Source: Myrmaecium sp. VS I D KN 1
Taxonomy: Eukaryota; Ascomycota; Dothideomycetes; Valsariales; Valsariaceae
NCBI GenBank assembly: GCA_019775845.1
Contig: JADQAV010000009.1
Coordinates: 1,240,001 to 1,304,000 of the forward strand
Direction: 5' to 3'
Length of the DNA: 64,000 bases
How positions within the stretch are numbered: position 1 is the stretch's first letter; each line of letters begins with the position of its first letter. The position numbers and the translations under genes are program-made. The notes below the pieces were generated by a model. It searched no databases, was not told the DNA's origin, and worked only from the letters and a program-made list of their open reading frames with translations. This document shows, piece after piece, positions 35,376-46,827 of the stretch.

Positions 35376-38300
35376 TCACTCCGCCTCCAGCTTCGCCCTA
35401 AGGTTCTCCTCGATCACGTCGGCGTTGCTCTCCACCCGGCAGTCGCAGCCGTACCGCCGGCGGAAGTCGGGCGCGGTGACGCCGTCGAGCAGCTCGAGCG
35501 CGTTGTTGCTGGCCTTGATGCGGGCGTAGCGGCCGCTGACGGCGGTGCCGTGGGCGATGATCTGGAGGTGGACCATGACCATGGCGATGACGGTGGTGCG
35601 GCCGCCAGGGACGAGGCTGGGCGGGTTGGTCCGGGTGGCGATGCGGTAGTGGGCGCAGCCGAAGTCCTCGCCCAGGAGCTTGCTCAGCCGCGTCGTGGGG
35701 TGGCTGTTGGCGAACGCGTCGTAGATCGTCATGTCCTCGAAGAAGTGCTTGATGTGGGCGTCGAAGAAGCGCTGCACGTGCGTGAAGTCGAAGGACGAGT
35801 CCACGAAGACCGCGCCGACGAACGCTTCGACGATGTCCGCGAGGCATTTCGGTGGGTCCTTGAGGTCCATCCACCAGGAGACGTCGGTGCGATGAGAGTG
35901 AGCCTCCTCCACTTCTGCGGCGTAACCGTAGATTTGGTGTTTCAGAACAGCGTCGTTGTGACGGAGATGGCGGTGGAAGCCGAGTTTTATGCAGAGCGCG
36001 CCCAGGAACTTGTTGGACACCATAGGCATTTTGTGCTCGGTGAGCCATTGCGGGTCTTTGTCGGGATACTTATTGTATATATGTGACACGAAGACCATGT
36101 CAAGCAAGGAGTCTCCCAGGAACTCAAGCCGTTGGTAGTGCGGAGTTCTGTCCCATGTGAAAGGCATAGAAGGGTGAATGAAGGCCGACCAGAGCAAGCG
36201 AGGATATTTGAATCGGTAGCCGTGCGAGCATTCAATCTCGTCGGCCAAGGCCAACAGCATGCCGTTAGCCTGGGCAAGTTGATATTTTGGAAGGCTGTAA
36301 CTTTTGAAATAATCAGACCAACTGTCCATTTGATGGTCTTCGTGCCGAACCACCGCAGTCACAGCTCGAACCGCGCTATCCCACTTCTCGGGCTGAAAGT
36401 TCCCCGGTTCGTCATGTTGCAGAAAAGCAGCGCCAATGAAGGCCTCGCAGATATCCGCGACGGTCTTGTCACTGAGCCGATGCTTGAAGACCTCTTCTCC
36501 AACCTTCTTGAATCCCTTACCCGCAGTCATTTTCAACCCTTCTGGATACCATAACCGGCGGGAGAATGCTTGGCTCCGAACATACTGTGGAAGACCGAGT
36601 TCCAAAGCAGCCCTCAGAAGGTTTTTGTTGCAGAGCATTGCCATTCTTTTGCAGTGAAAGAAATATTCGTTGTCGTTGGGGTTCTGGATGAAAACGGACA
36701 AGGATGTCGCCATTTTAAGGAAGCAGTCCCCCATGAACTCTAGCCTCTCATAATTAGAACCCATGCCCCTCTGAAGGTTGATCTTTTCGTTGAGGCTATC
36801 GTCAGTGTTGTCGGAGTCTTTGGTCAACGCTTCCAGTGCCAGTTGGGGCCCGATGTCAAGGCCAAGGAGATTATTGGCCTCCAGTGCAATTAAGTAAGAG
36901 TCGACGCGGTATGATATGGCTGGGAAAACGTAGCACATCGCTACAAACGGTGCGGGAAGCGTGGATATCTTCAAAGGCTCCGGAACAATGTAGCAGGATG
37001 GCATTCGCAGGTCCACCTCCTTTTGCTCGGGTTCTGCGAGCAGATTACGCCGGAACGGAACCCTTTCTGCTTCGATTACAGGCTGGTCCATCGTCCACCG
37101 ATCTCGTGTCTTCTGTTTCGATTTGGTCCATAGACTGACAGTATAGTCAAGTATGTCCACCGCGGTCTTGCCTTTCTTTCCGGTTTGAGAGGACGGAGGC
37201 AGAGGATCCGTGGGTTTCAGGTCTCGGCGGAGGCATCGACCAAAGAAACGACGGCCACCGTCAAACCTATCGACATAGTATCGTGATGCGAGGAATTCCT
37301 CTGGCATCGTAGGATCCCATCGATACTCTTCACGTCCTGCAATCTGGGTCACGATGTCCCAATCAATCAGGCTTCGTAACTCTTTGGGGTCTAACTTCTC
37401 GGAAGTATTGTAATGACGCAATGGTGCCAGATAATAGGGCATCTTTGAAGGTTCATGCTCGTACGTCTTGTTGTAGATGTCAAGAAACACCCTCAAAGTA
37501 ACTGTGGTCAACATATCCACGTCCTCGGATCCGACGTGAAAAGGTTCGGAGAAAGATCGTATAATGACCTGCGTGACCTTTCCACTGTTGAGGTACAATG
37601 GAAAAGGCGGCAGCGAAGGCAAAGCCCCTCGTGTAAGCAGAGCTAAAGGCTCATATGGCCTGTCAAGATGGTTGTCGACATCTAGGATTGTAAGGTAAAG
37701 CCGCTCCGGCATTACTCCCCTATCTTTACTCCAAAATTTAGGTTTGATAAGCATTGGATAGAGGTTCTTCTTCTTGCTCACTGCAAGTACAGCGTTTCTC
37801 AGTTCAGGCAGCCTTTTCTGAATAGTTGGGAGAAACCTCTGGTCAAGGAATCGGTTTATCCGCAGTTGACGGCATAGTTCGTACGCGGCAGAACGTCGAG
37901 CCAACGATTTCCTAGGCCAAGGTTTTCCGATTGCACGCTCAATTGGTGAGCATTCCGGCAGAATGACCTCGCAGATAAACTGTCCATTCTCAACAGAGAC
38001 AACATACTGAGGTTCCGTGGTCGTATTTTCATCGTCCTGGGGCTGTCAAATGTGAATAGTCAAGTTCGAGGAAAGGATCACTATGGGAAATTCCAACTTA
38101 CAAGGCATGACGCAAAATGTGCGATAATTGCCAGGCAAGAACTATAGGTTAGCTTTGCCCCCGAGTTTTTGTCGAGAAACTGTGGGTATTCCTGTTCATC
38201 TGCTATGAGTTCATTGATTTCGTGGTCGAGCAAACGATCAGAAGGTAAGGCCTCGCAGAACTCTCGCATATGCTTTTCCGCTTTTCGAACATGACTCAGG

Positions 38301-40230
38301 GCCTCGCTATGGATAGCGTTGTCCTTCTCTAGCATGTGTAGATATCTTGAATTGCGATGTCTTGCTCGGCCTCTGGATTGAACATATTGAATCATGGTTC
38401 GATAAAGATCAAAGCGAACTACAAGATTACAGCCAGGAATGTCCAAGCCTTCCTCTGCTACAGAAGTCGCAAAGAGGCAGTTCACTTTCCCTTTCTTGAA
38501 GTCTTGTATTGTGAGCAACTGTTGGCGTAAGGATATATTGATCTCACTGGATCTGGTGTTGTTCCCGATGAGAATGCCGGCGCGTAAGTGAGGCCCGCCG
38601 ATGTGACTGTATATTAGTTTTAGTAGCCTTGCCGTGGCCCTCGTTTCGACAAAAACTATGCATCGATGCTCACAAGGCTCCGCGAAGTAGATCTGCAACC
38701 ATTCCAAGAGTTTCAAGACCTTAGAGCTCACATCAGCAAGATTAGGCGCAGGGCAACCAAAATCATGATCCTGGACCATCTGCGCCGCTTCACGCAGACG
38801 CGCGATCTCTGCGTCTAGTTGTTCAACGCGGCTCCCTTTGTGCTGAATCATGAACAGGCGCTGTTCTCTCATCTCCATTTTACGAGCCTCTTCTTCCTGG
38901 AACGTGAATGACCAGTACATATCAGACGCCCAGCGACCAAGCTCAGAGCTTGCCTCTAGAGACCCTTTGAACAGTCTGCTGAAGGCACGGATCTCTCCGA
39001 ATTCTGCCTTTAATTTTTGGTGTAACGGCGTTTCGAATGGGCGTGCTAAACGATCGTATAGAGCAACGAACTCTTCCGGGCGGCTTATATTATTTCTCAT
39101 GAGCGCGAGGTTCGAGGTTGTTGCAATTCTGCTGTGAAGAAGAGTCTCAAGTTCAGTTGCAGCTTCCCTGACATCTACCTTGGCGTCTATAGGTGATGCT
39201 GTCATGCCAAATATTTTAGGTCGTCTACTCGGATCCGATTCGGCAAGATAATAATCCTTAATGATCTTGGAGTACGGATGGTCTCGCTTTGCATGGTGCG
39301 CCTCATCAAAGATGAGAACATTGATGTCAGAAATCTTGATGAATGCGTGCATGAGGCAATCCTGGAGGACTGCAGCAGTGCAGACAATAACCATGAACTC
39401 GTTGAATACTTTTTCCCACGTTTTTTGAGACCACAGGGAGCAACCACAGGCTCCACTGACTCCTTTTACATTCTGTGAGAGACCACACTGGAGGACGCTG
39501 GACTGCTGATAGACAAGATTCACCGAGTCAACCTAGTAGAAATTAGTCCGCATATTGGATGCTGCTAATATACGACGCTCACTAAAAAGAAAGAGATTCG
39601 CTTCTCCATGCCTTTGGCGCGTGCTTCCAGCTCTTGGTCCACCACATGTTGCAAAAGCATTGTCGCAATATGCGTTTTCCCAGAGCCTGTGTCCAGGACA
39701 GCTATGATGTTATTATCCCTGGCTTGCTGGAACAGCTCGGTTTGATAGTCCCGAGCATTCACGATTTTGGATTTGTCGTTATGCTTTGCTAGGATCTCTT
39801 GGATAGAAAGCTGCTCATCGTCAGTAGTCTTGATGACCTTTTCGATCACTTCTTTGGCAGAGCTTTCTGCTTGAGCAGCGGCGAAGCTCTTGAATATTTC
39901 GTTCTGCTGTCGGCGGATCTCGTCCGAGCTGTAGGGACCGATAGCATGGGAGACATCGGCATCGATGTCAGAGTCGTCGGAGCCATCGTCTTTGGTGCTT
40001 TGTTGCTTGACAGAGGTTTGTGGGGGATCTGTCGTCTTAGCAGATACAGCTTCGTTCCCGGAGGCTGCCGCAGGCGCCTTCCACGGCTTCGTTTGATGTC
40101 GGGTAGAATTGTCGTTTGTTGGCGGCACCTTGCCCGGAATGTTGTCTATTGGAACCCGAACCGGAGGTGATACACATGTTGATCGCGTTAGAGCCGCGAG
40201 GTCGATGCGGGATGCGAAAGGGTCTGCCAT
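35376..40230 (-). CDS. dcl1: Dicer-like protein 1
   Basis: Dicer cuts long double-stranded RNA into small RNAs for silencing. Three exons: 39583-40230, 38102-39532 and 35376-38042; 4746 nt, 1581 residues. Domains in order: a Ser/Asp-rich N-terminus; DExH helicase with TGSGKT at 181-186 and DEAH at 292-295; helicase C with QSRGRAR; Dicer dimerisation domain (about 650-750, split by intron 2); a PAZ-like middle of low similarity; RNase IIIa with LEFMGD at 1127-1132 and DICEAFIGAAF; RNase IIIb with LEFLGD at 1332-1337 and DIVEAFVGAVF; and a C-terminal dsRNA-binding domain ending in CDCR. Both RNase III domains retain their Glu/Asp metal-binding residues, so it looks active. The N-terminal sequence and C-terminal dsRBD favour Dcl1 over Dcl2. 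In Neurospora Dcl1 works mainly in meiotic silencing. It is divergent from TAP42. Confidence 0.93.
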
Positions 40231-40659
40231 GTCAACGGTCTGTGATCTGTGAGTTGGCTCCTTGCGTGGTCAAAAGAAAAGACAGAGCGGCCTAGACGTA
40301 ATAGAGGGCCGATATAGAAGACAGACATCAGTCGAGCGGACAGGGCGCAGAAAGAGTGGTTGGGAATCTTGTCTGAATTGATTGAGTACTTGAGCACCTC
40401 GTATAACTGCGCATATGCTGTGGTCACAAGTCACGGCTGACAGTCCGTGACGACGCGAACAAAGCGCCGTGAAGCAAACAAAGTGACTCTTAGGTTCCAA
40501 GTTCCAATGAACGGCGGCACGGTGTCATGTGACTCCATCTTAGTCAGTTTCGCGTTCCGCTGCCCCGCTGCACTTGTCATGGAATCGCCGAGCAGCGCCC
40601 ACCCTTCTATGCTGACGCTGTAACTACAGTACCTAGTGTATCCATAATAGCTTTGGGAA
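40231..40659. promoter_or_regulatory. Divergent promoter region, dcl1/TAP42
   Basis: 429 bp separate the two start codons. No TATA box is obvious. The dcl1-proximal half is GC-balanced and carries GTGACGAC/GTCACGG-like repeats around a short dyad at about 40424-40455. Confidence 0.4.
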
Positions 40660-41835
40660 ATGGAGAATCAGTCTGGAAGTCTTCGAAGCCTCTACCTCGA
40701 GGCGGAGCAGAAGAGGCAGGGGCTGAATGCAATCCCCGACACTAATTGTGACCGCTATCAAGAAAATCTAAGATCTGCCATTGCCGCATACGAACAATGT
40801 CTTCAGGTGGCGGAGCAGGTATCCCTCTTCAGTCCAAATGAGACTCTGGATGACATAGCATCCGGCGATATTGAGTATGTGCTTGCTCTGTTCGGGTCCT
40901 GTTTATGTTATGTTTCTTACGTTTCCAAATAGGTACATGCTCATTTGCTTTCATCTAGCTGAGCTCCTCCAGAAAATCAATGGCACGGAGCGCCGGAAGG
41001 AAAACCTAAAGCGCGCACAGTCATACTATGAAAGGTTTCTCAAGCTTCTTGATTCATATGATATGCTTTCAAAAAACGATGCCAAGCAATACGAAAGATA
41101 CTTAGAAGCTCCTCACTCGTTTTCCACTGCATCGAAGACTGATGCGGCTGCTCGGAGAGAAACTAAGATAGCTAGATTCAGGGAAGAGAAGGAACTAAAG
41201 AAGAAGCTTGAGGTATGCGCTCTTCATCATTCCAAAAAGACAACACACCTGACCGCTTTGCATAGTATCTTAGACAGAATCCTGGCGCTTTGGCAAATGA
41301 TGATGCCGCCTTACGGGAGTTGCAACTGACGAATATCAACCTCTGCGTCCATCATACATTTCAGGCGCTAGAATCGATTGCGCAAGAGCTGGAAATTCTA
41401 ACATTGGCACCCCCTGAACCACCGTCCTATCAAGGCCAGCGCCATGAGGATCCTCGCGAACGAAATGGTCGTGGAGATGGTTACTCTGAGAGATTAGATC
41501 ATCCATCAAGGATCGGAGGACTTTCAGGACCGATTCTGAGCAAAGATGGCAAGCCCTTACGACCATTTACTCTGTTAGATACTCGGCAAAGGCTACAGCA
41601 AGGAGTTTTCCGGCCAGATCACAGTCTTCCCACGATGACCATCGATGAGTACTTGGAAGAAGAAAGACGAAGAGGAGGAATAATCGAAGGCGGCGGTGAG
41701 CAATCCGGTATACGTCCTGAGCCGGATGAGGATAATATGGAAAAGGCGGATGAGGAGACGATGAAGGCACGCGCGTGGGACGAGTTCACGGAAGCGAACC
41801 CCAAGGGGTCCGGCAATACCCTCAACCGTGGATAG
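40660..41835 (+). CDS. TAP42-like PP2A-associated regulator
   Basis: Tap42 (alpha4/IGBP1 in animals) binds the catalytic subunits of PP2A-type phosphatases and passes on TORC1 signals. Exons 40660-40874, 40933-41212 and 41266-41835 give 354 residues. The helical N-terminal domain begins with SLRSLYLEAEQKRQGL and continues through YMLICFHLAELLQKI and RRKENLKRAQSYYERFLKLL, a TPR-like arrangement. A basic stretch (RRETKIARFREEKELKKKLE) follows. The C-terminal motif KPLRPFTLLDTRQRLQQGVF and the tail motif TMTIDEYLEEERRRGGI are conserved in the family. The end, ARAWDEFTEANPKGSGNTLNRG, is also typical. Confidence 0.93.
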
Positions 41836-42261
41836 AGCTAGGAAGTCACGACTGCGGCGGGTATGTGACGATGTAATCCATAAGATTTATGCCACAGCTT
41901 AGTGGTATTCGTATCTTCTTCAGTCATTCTCCAATACGTGTTAAGCTCGGGTTCGAGTAGTTCCTTCATTAAGCTTTTCCTTTCTTAGCCTTGCCGATGG
42001 CTCGAAGGTTTCATTTTATCTGCTGTAAAAAGTACGATTTTTTCCCGTTCTATTTTCACATGCTTTCCATGCACGTGTCTTCCATCCTTTTACTTCCTTG
42101 GGAACCTCCGTCTCAGTGTCTCCGCTTTGCACACCGCCATTGCTTCAAGGCTATCTCGCCACTACTACCCTTCCCACCCTTCACTAGCTTCAGAAAAACA
42201 TCACTTCGCTTCTTGTGGTGCTTCTTCAAAGTAGCGACGTGACAAGAAAGCTGAGCAGGCG
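41836..42261. promoter_or_regulatory. Upstream region of the SNF2/RING gene
   Basis: 426 bp between two genes on the same strand. It holds the TAP42 3' UTR and the promoter of the SNF2 gene. C/T-rich sequence (42.1-42.2 kb) precedes the start. No other feature seen. Confidence 0.4.
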
Positions 42262-45200
42262 ATGGATGCTACGCACGACAACGAGGACCGGGAAGAATCA
42301 CCCTTGTTTGTGCAAGATGACGACTCCATGGATCTGCAGGAAGATTTCAGTCCAATTGCGGACTCGAACCTTCCTCCTGCTGCGCAAGACACCTACACCT
42401 TGCCAAATAGGCCTATTCAGGAGAACGAGCCTCAACTCCTACACGGAGGGTTAGACGGGATGCGGCATCTGTCGGATCATGCTCGGCTTAGCCTTCCTCC
42501 AGATGTCTCGGCGTTTAGTATAGAACGCGAGCCTTACTGCCTCACTCAGCCGTCTTCTTCGGAGCCTCCACCAGATGCCTTGCAAAACAGCAACTCCGAG
42601 GCGCCATTTGCTCAGGCGGTTAGTTCAACATCCTTGGCTCCAAGAATCTCTGGTGGTGGCCGTGGTCCTCTCTTCGGCCAGAGTCTACACGAACCCCAGC
42701 CACCAGAATCACCCAGGCTTCAAGACTACAGATTCGCGTTGGAACCTGTTGATTCTACTGTTAATCTTGAAGATGTTTTACTCTACTCAAATAATGCCAA
42801 CCTTGAAGGGGTTCTCGAAACCGAGGCTTCGAGTAATCTCATGGAAGACCTTTCGAAGCCGGACTACACGGACTTTACTGGGCAAAATGCCGACAATAAG
42901 CCCCCCCTGGGTACCATGACCCATGTCCCTGGCACTCCAAATCGGGCGAGTATACAGAACCGGTTGAAAGACAAGATGAAGGCCCTGCAATTGAACTTCC
43001 AAGCGCAGACGAAGAAGTCTAGTTACCCAGCTCAACATGAGCGCGCAGTCTCCAGCCGAAAAGTTCCCGCCAAACGGATGCGGGCTCAATTTGAGCATGA
43101 CCACGACGACTTCGATGCCTATTCGGACTATGACGAAGACGAAGAAGATGATAATGTAGATGAAGACAAGAGGAAGGGCTTAGAATTCGCCAGAGCGAAA
43201 AAGGAATTCTCGCGAAGAAGGAGGAAGGGGGAGATTGACATTGAAGCAGAGATTGCCTTCATGAAATTGCAAAAAGAGGAGGACATGCGCCGTCAACGTG
43301 CTGCCGAAGAAGAGGCTTATAAGAAGGCCCGACAGAGCGCAATGCCTTTGTCTGACAATGGGATCGACGAGCTCGCGGGTGAGATGGGCGGAGGTGCGGA
43401 TGCGGATGCGAGTGGATATGCAATGTCTGACGATGTGCATGGTGCTGAGACAGCTACAACATCGAAGATCAAGCGCAAGCCCCCGTCCAAGCCCCGCCGG
43501 CCCGCGAAGATGAAGATATCCAAAGCGGACATCCAGGAAAGTATGGCCGTCGGTTTGGAAGATGCACTACGACCAGCGAAAAAGCCTCGGACCAAGAATT
43601 CGGACCCGAAAAAAGAACGCAAGGCAAGAGGAACAGGCAGAAGGCCCAAGAAAGCGTCTGGCAATGGCCCTGCGGACGCACGGAAGGGTAAAAATGGAGA
43701 GAAAGGGAGGGGCGGCCGCAGTCGAAAGAATAAAGCGCCAATGATGGACCTTGCAAGCGTATGGACCGCGAACGTATTTCGTGATGCGCAAGGGAATGAG
43801 GAATTAGAATCCCAGCCGACCTTTACGGCCACGAACAGAAGGAATGCACTGAAGCAACTCGTCGCATCGCTGCCAGAGGAATCACAAGATTCCGCTCGAG
43901 TGGACAAGAATCACCTCCTCGAGGCTACGAAAGCGTTCGTTGGTTACGGTGGCACTCAAACTACCGTGAGAGCCAGTCCCACAGGGGGATGGATAGTCAA
44001 AGGGATGAAAAGCTCCTTAACACACTATCAACTCCTCGGAGCTTCCTTCATGCGTAAAAGGGAGCGAGGTACCGACAAGCCAATTGGTGGTATCAACGCC
44101 GATGCAATGGGCCTTGGGAAAACCGTGATGACACTGGCTAGCATCATCAACGGGAAACCTCCCCCAGAAGCGGCGACACGCTGCACTCTGATCGTGGCGA
44201 CTGGAGCCTTAGTCAACCAGTGGTTGGATGAAATTGATAAGCACTGTGAGAAGGACGCAGCAGGTAGGGTTATCAAGTACGCGGGTGGGAATAAGATCAG
44301 GACGAATGACACGGCCCGGGACCTGTCTGAGTATGATATTGTGGTCACGACCTACAACGAGATGCGAAACTCGTACCCACAAGCGAAGCCACCTCTGCAT
44401 TTGAAAACTCACGCGCAGAAAAACGAATGGTGGGCGGAGTACTACGAGAAAAACAAAGGCGTCTTGCATAGAATCAAGTTCAACCGGGTGGTTCTGGACG
44501 AGGCACAAGTCATCAAGACCCATACTTCGCGGACGGCCAAGGCAGCATGGGCCTTGATGGCGAAGAATCGTTGGGCCCTCTCCGGAACTCCTATCTTGAA
44601 TACGACATCGGAGCTGTATTCTTACTTTAGGTTCTTGAAAGTGCCGCACACTGGCGACTTCAAGGTCTTCAACCATAACTACGCCGGGAAGCCTCATCCT
44701 GACAAGTTAGAGCGACTTAAGGTAATGCTCGACAAGTTCATGATCAGACGTACCCATGCAGACCGTAAGTAACCCCAACTCCGAGCAGAGGTTTACATTA
44801 CTGAGCTACCAAAACAGAACTTTTTGGACGTCCACTTCTAAAGCTACCTAAAGCAGAAGAGAAGGTGGTCATGTGCGAGTTCAACGACTTTGAGCGCAGT
44901 ATCTACGAAATGGTTCGCCGCCGAATGGTCGACAAGATAAACAAATATGCGGCATGTCGAACACTGCAAAAGAACTATGCCACCGTCTTTACCATGATGC
45001 TTCGCTTGAGGCAACTTTGCGGGCACGTGCTGACCGTGGAGTTTGTGCTGAAAGACCTATTTGAGCTTGCAGACCTGGAAAGAATCAAGGACCTCACGTC
45101 AGCTGAGATCAACACCGATAGCGGAGGGGAGCGGCGAGCCTACATGTTGGAACTACGCAAGAGGATTGAGAAGCATGCCTCAAGCCGGTCCTTCACCGAC

Positions 45201-46324
45201 CCCAAGAAGCAACCTGACACAGCCCTTCAGTCGGATGAATCTCAACCTGACACCCTTGCGGATGCTGAAGGTCCGCCAGAGAGTTCAAAGAGCTCTAATA
45301 CCGGCAGAAATTTCGGTCTTTCATATGACTTCAACAAGTATCTCGAAAATCTCCAGCAAGGAGAAAAGTGGGAAGAGATCCATGCCCGTACGTTGTGTAG
45401 CGACTGTCGGCAACCTCCGGATCGACCCTGGATCACAAATTGTAAACACATCTATTGCTTCGACTGTTTGGAATCTCTGAACTACCGGTCAGCGAACAAG
45501 GATAGGGACGCCCCTAGATGCAAAGAATGCGGAGAACAGCTATCGCACTCTGAAAAGTACACGACGCCGGACAAGGGCGACGTGAAAGAAAGAAGCGAAG
45601 AAAAGTTGTGCAAGGACTGGATATCCATGGACGGACCCATTCTTCCATCAGCGAAAACATTAGCAGTCAAAGCTCAAGTTCTGAACTGGATCGCGGAAAA
45701 CCCCAGGGTGAAGCTCATTATATACACCCAGTTCATTCCCATGATCCGCATCATGGAGAAGGTATGCCAAACGGAACGGTGGAAGTATTGCCAGCTTCAT
45801 GGTGGAATGGCTTTCGAGGGGCGCGACAAGGCGATCCGAGAATTCGGTGATCCGGACAAGGGCATCCAGATACTGCTGGCTAGCTTGAGGTGCGGCGGCA
45901 TCGGTTTGAACCTGACAATGGCCTCCAGAGTCATCTGTATTGACCCTTGGTGGAATATCGGTCTGGAACATCAGGCATTCTGCCGTGTTTTGTAAGCGTC
46001 CTTTTCAAAAAATGACTTTGGTGCTTGTATAACTGACTTTTCTGCAGCCGCATCGGACAAGAGAATGAAACGGCGATGACGCGTTTGGTGGTTAGAAATA
46101 CCATCGACGAGCAAATCATCGCATTACAGGAAAAGAAAGAAAGGGAAATCAGCCAGGTCATGGAGGATGGCGGTGGAAAGCGCCGAAAGCTTAATATCCA
46201 GGAACTCTTACGCCTGTTCGGTAATGTGAGAGAAAACGCGAAGGGCGTCCCGTTCATCATGGTAGATGACGAGTCTGATGATGAAGAGGAATTGGATTCG
46301 GGCAGCGAGGAGAGTGACTTCTAG
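42262..46324 (+). CDS. SNF2-family ATPase with RING finger
   Basis: A DNA-dependent ATPase of the Rad5/Rad16/Uls1 group, which combine a Swi2/Snf2 motor with a RING ubiquitin or SUMO-directed ligase. Exons 42262-44764, 44818-45991 and 46048-46324 give 1317 residues. The first 560 residues are acidic or basic low-complexity with several Lys/Arg clusters (KPRTKNSDPKKERKARGTGR). Motif I is DAMGLGKT near residue 617, motif II reads DEAQ near 747 instead of the commoner DEAH, and the C-terminal helicase half has QILLASLRCGGIGLNLTMAS and RIGQ. A C3HC4 RING (CSDC, CKHIYCFDCL, CKEC) lies at about 1028-1077 inside the motor, as expected for this group. Intron 2 falls just before the conserved FRIGQ. 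The exact orthologue is unclear; a DNA repair or chromatin role is inferred from the family. Confidence 0.88.
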
Positions 46325-46827
46325 CCATTTGGATGCATAGAAAAGAGAAGCAGCATAAAGATTGTCGACAGTGGACGAATCTAGGGAAAGAGACTGGACA
46401 ACTTGATTAATTTGGATAGTGCTGAGAAGATTTACCGACGCTCTCGACGCAGAATTTTGGGCAATTTATGGAGATTTATTCAGCACGAAGATGACTAGAA
46501 TGTCGAGGAGGCCAGGGCTGAACACTTCAGAAGCATAGCGCAAAGCAGAACATAATAGCATGTGAATTTGAACAATCAACGCTGGACATTGTTCAAGTAA
46601 TGAAGTGATTACCAGTAGCCTCGCATGATGTCTGGGAAGGTGGACCCTGCCTTCTAGGCGACCCGGTCCAGCAATTGCACCAATGACAGCACAGATAGCT
46701 AACTAGGTCTGCTCCAGACTTGCCGTCTGACATCGGACATGCGACAACCGCCCTCGTCCGACCATACGAGCCACAATGGCGATACTTCCAGAGGACGAGA
46801 CTGCCTATCCTCTTTCCCGCCACCTCA
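46325..46827. promoter_or_regulatory. Upstream region of the Zn2Cys6 gene
   Basis: 503 bp between two genes in the same orientation. It should contain the promoter of the transcription factor gene. No repeat or RNA gene is visible. Confidence 0.4.
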
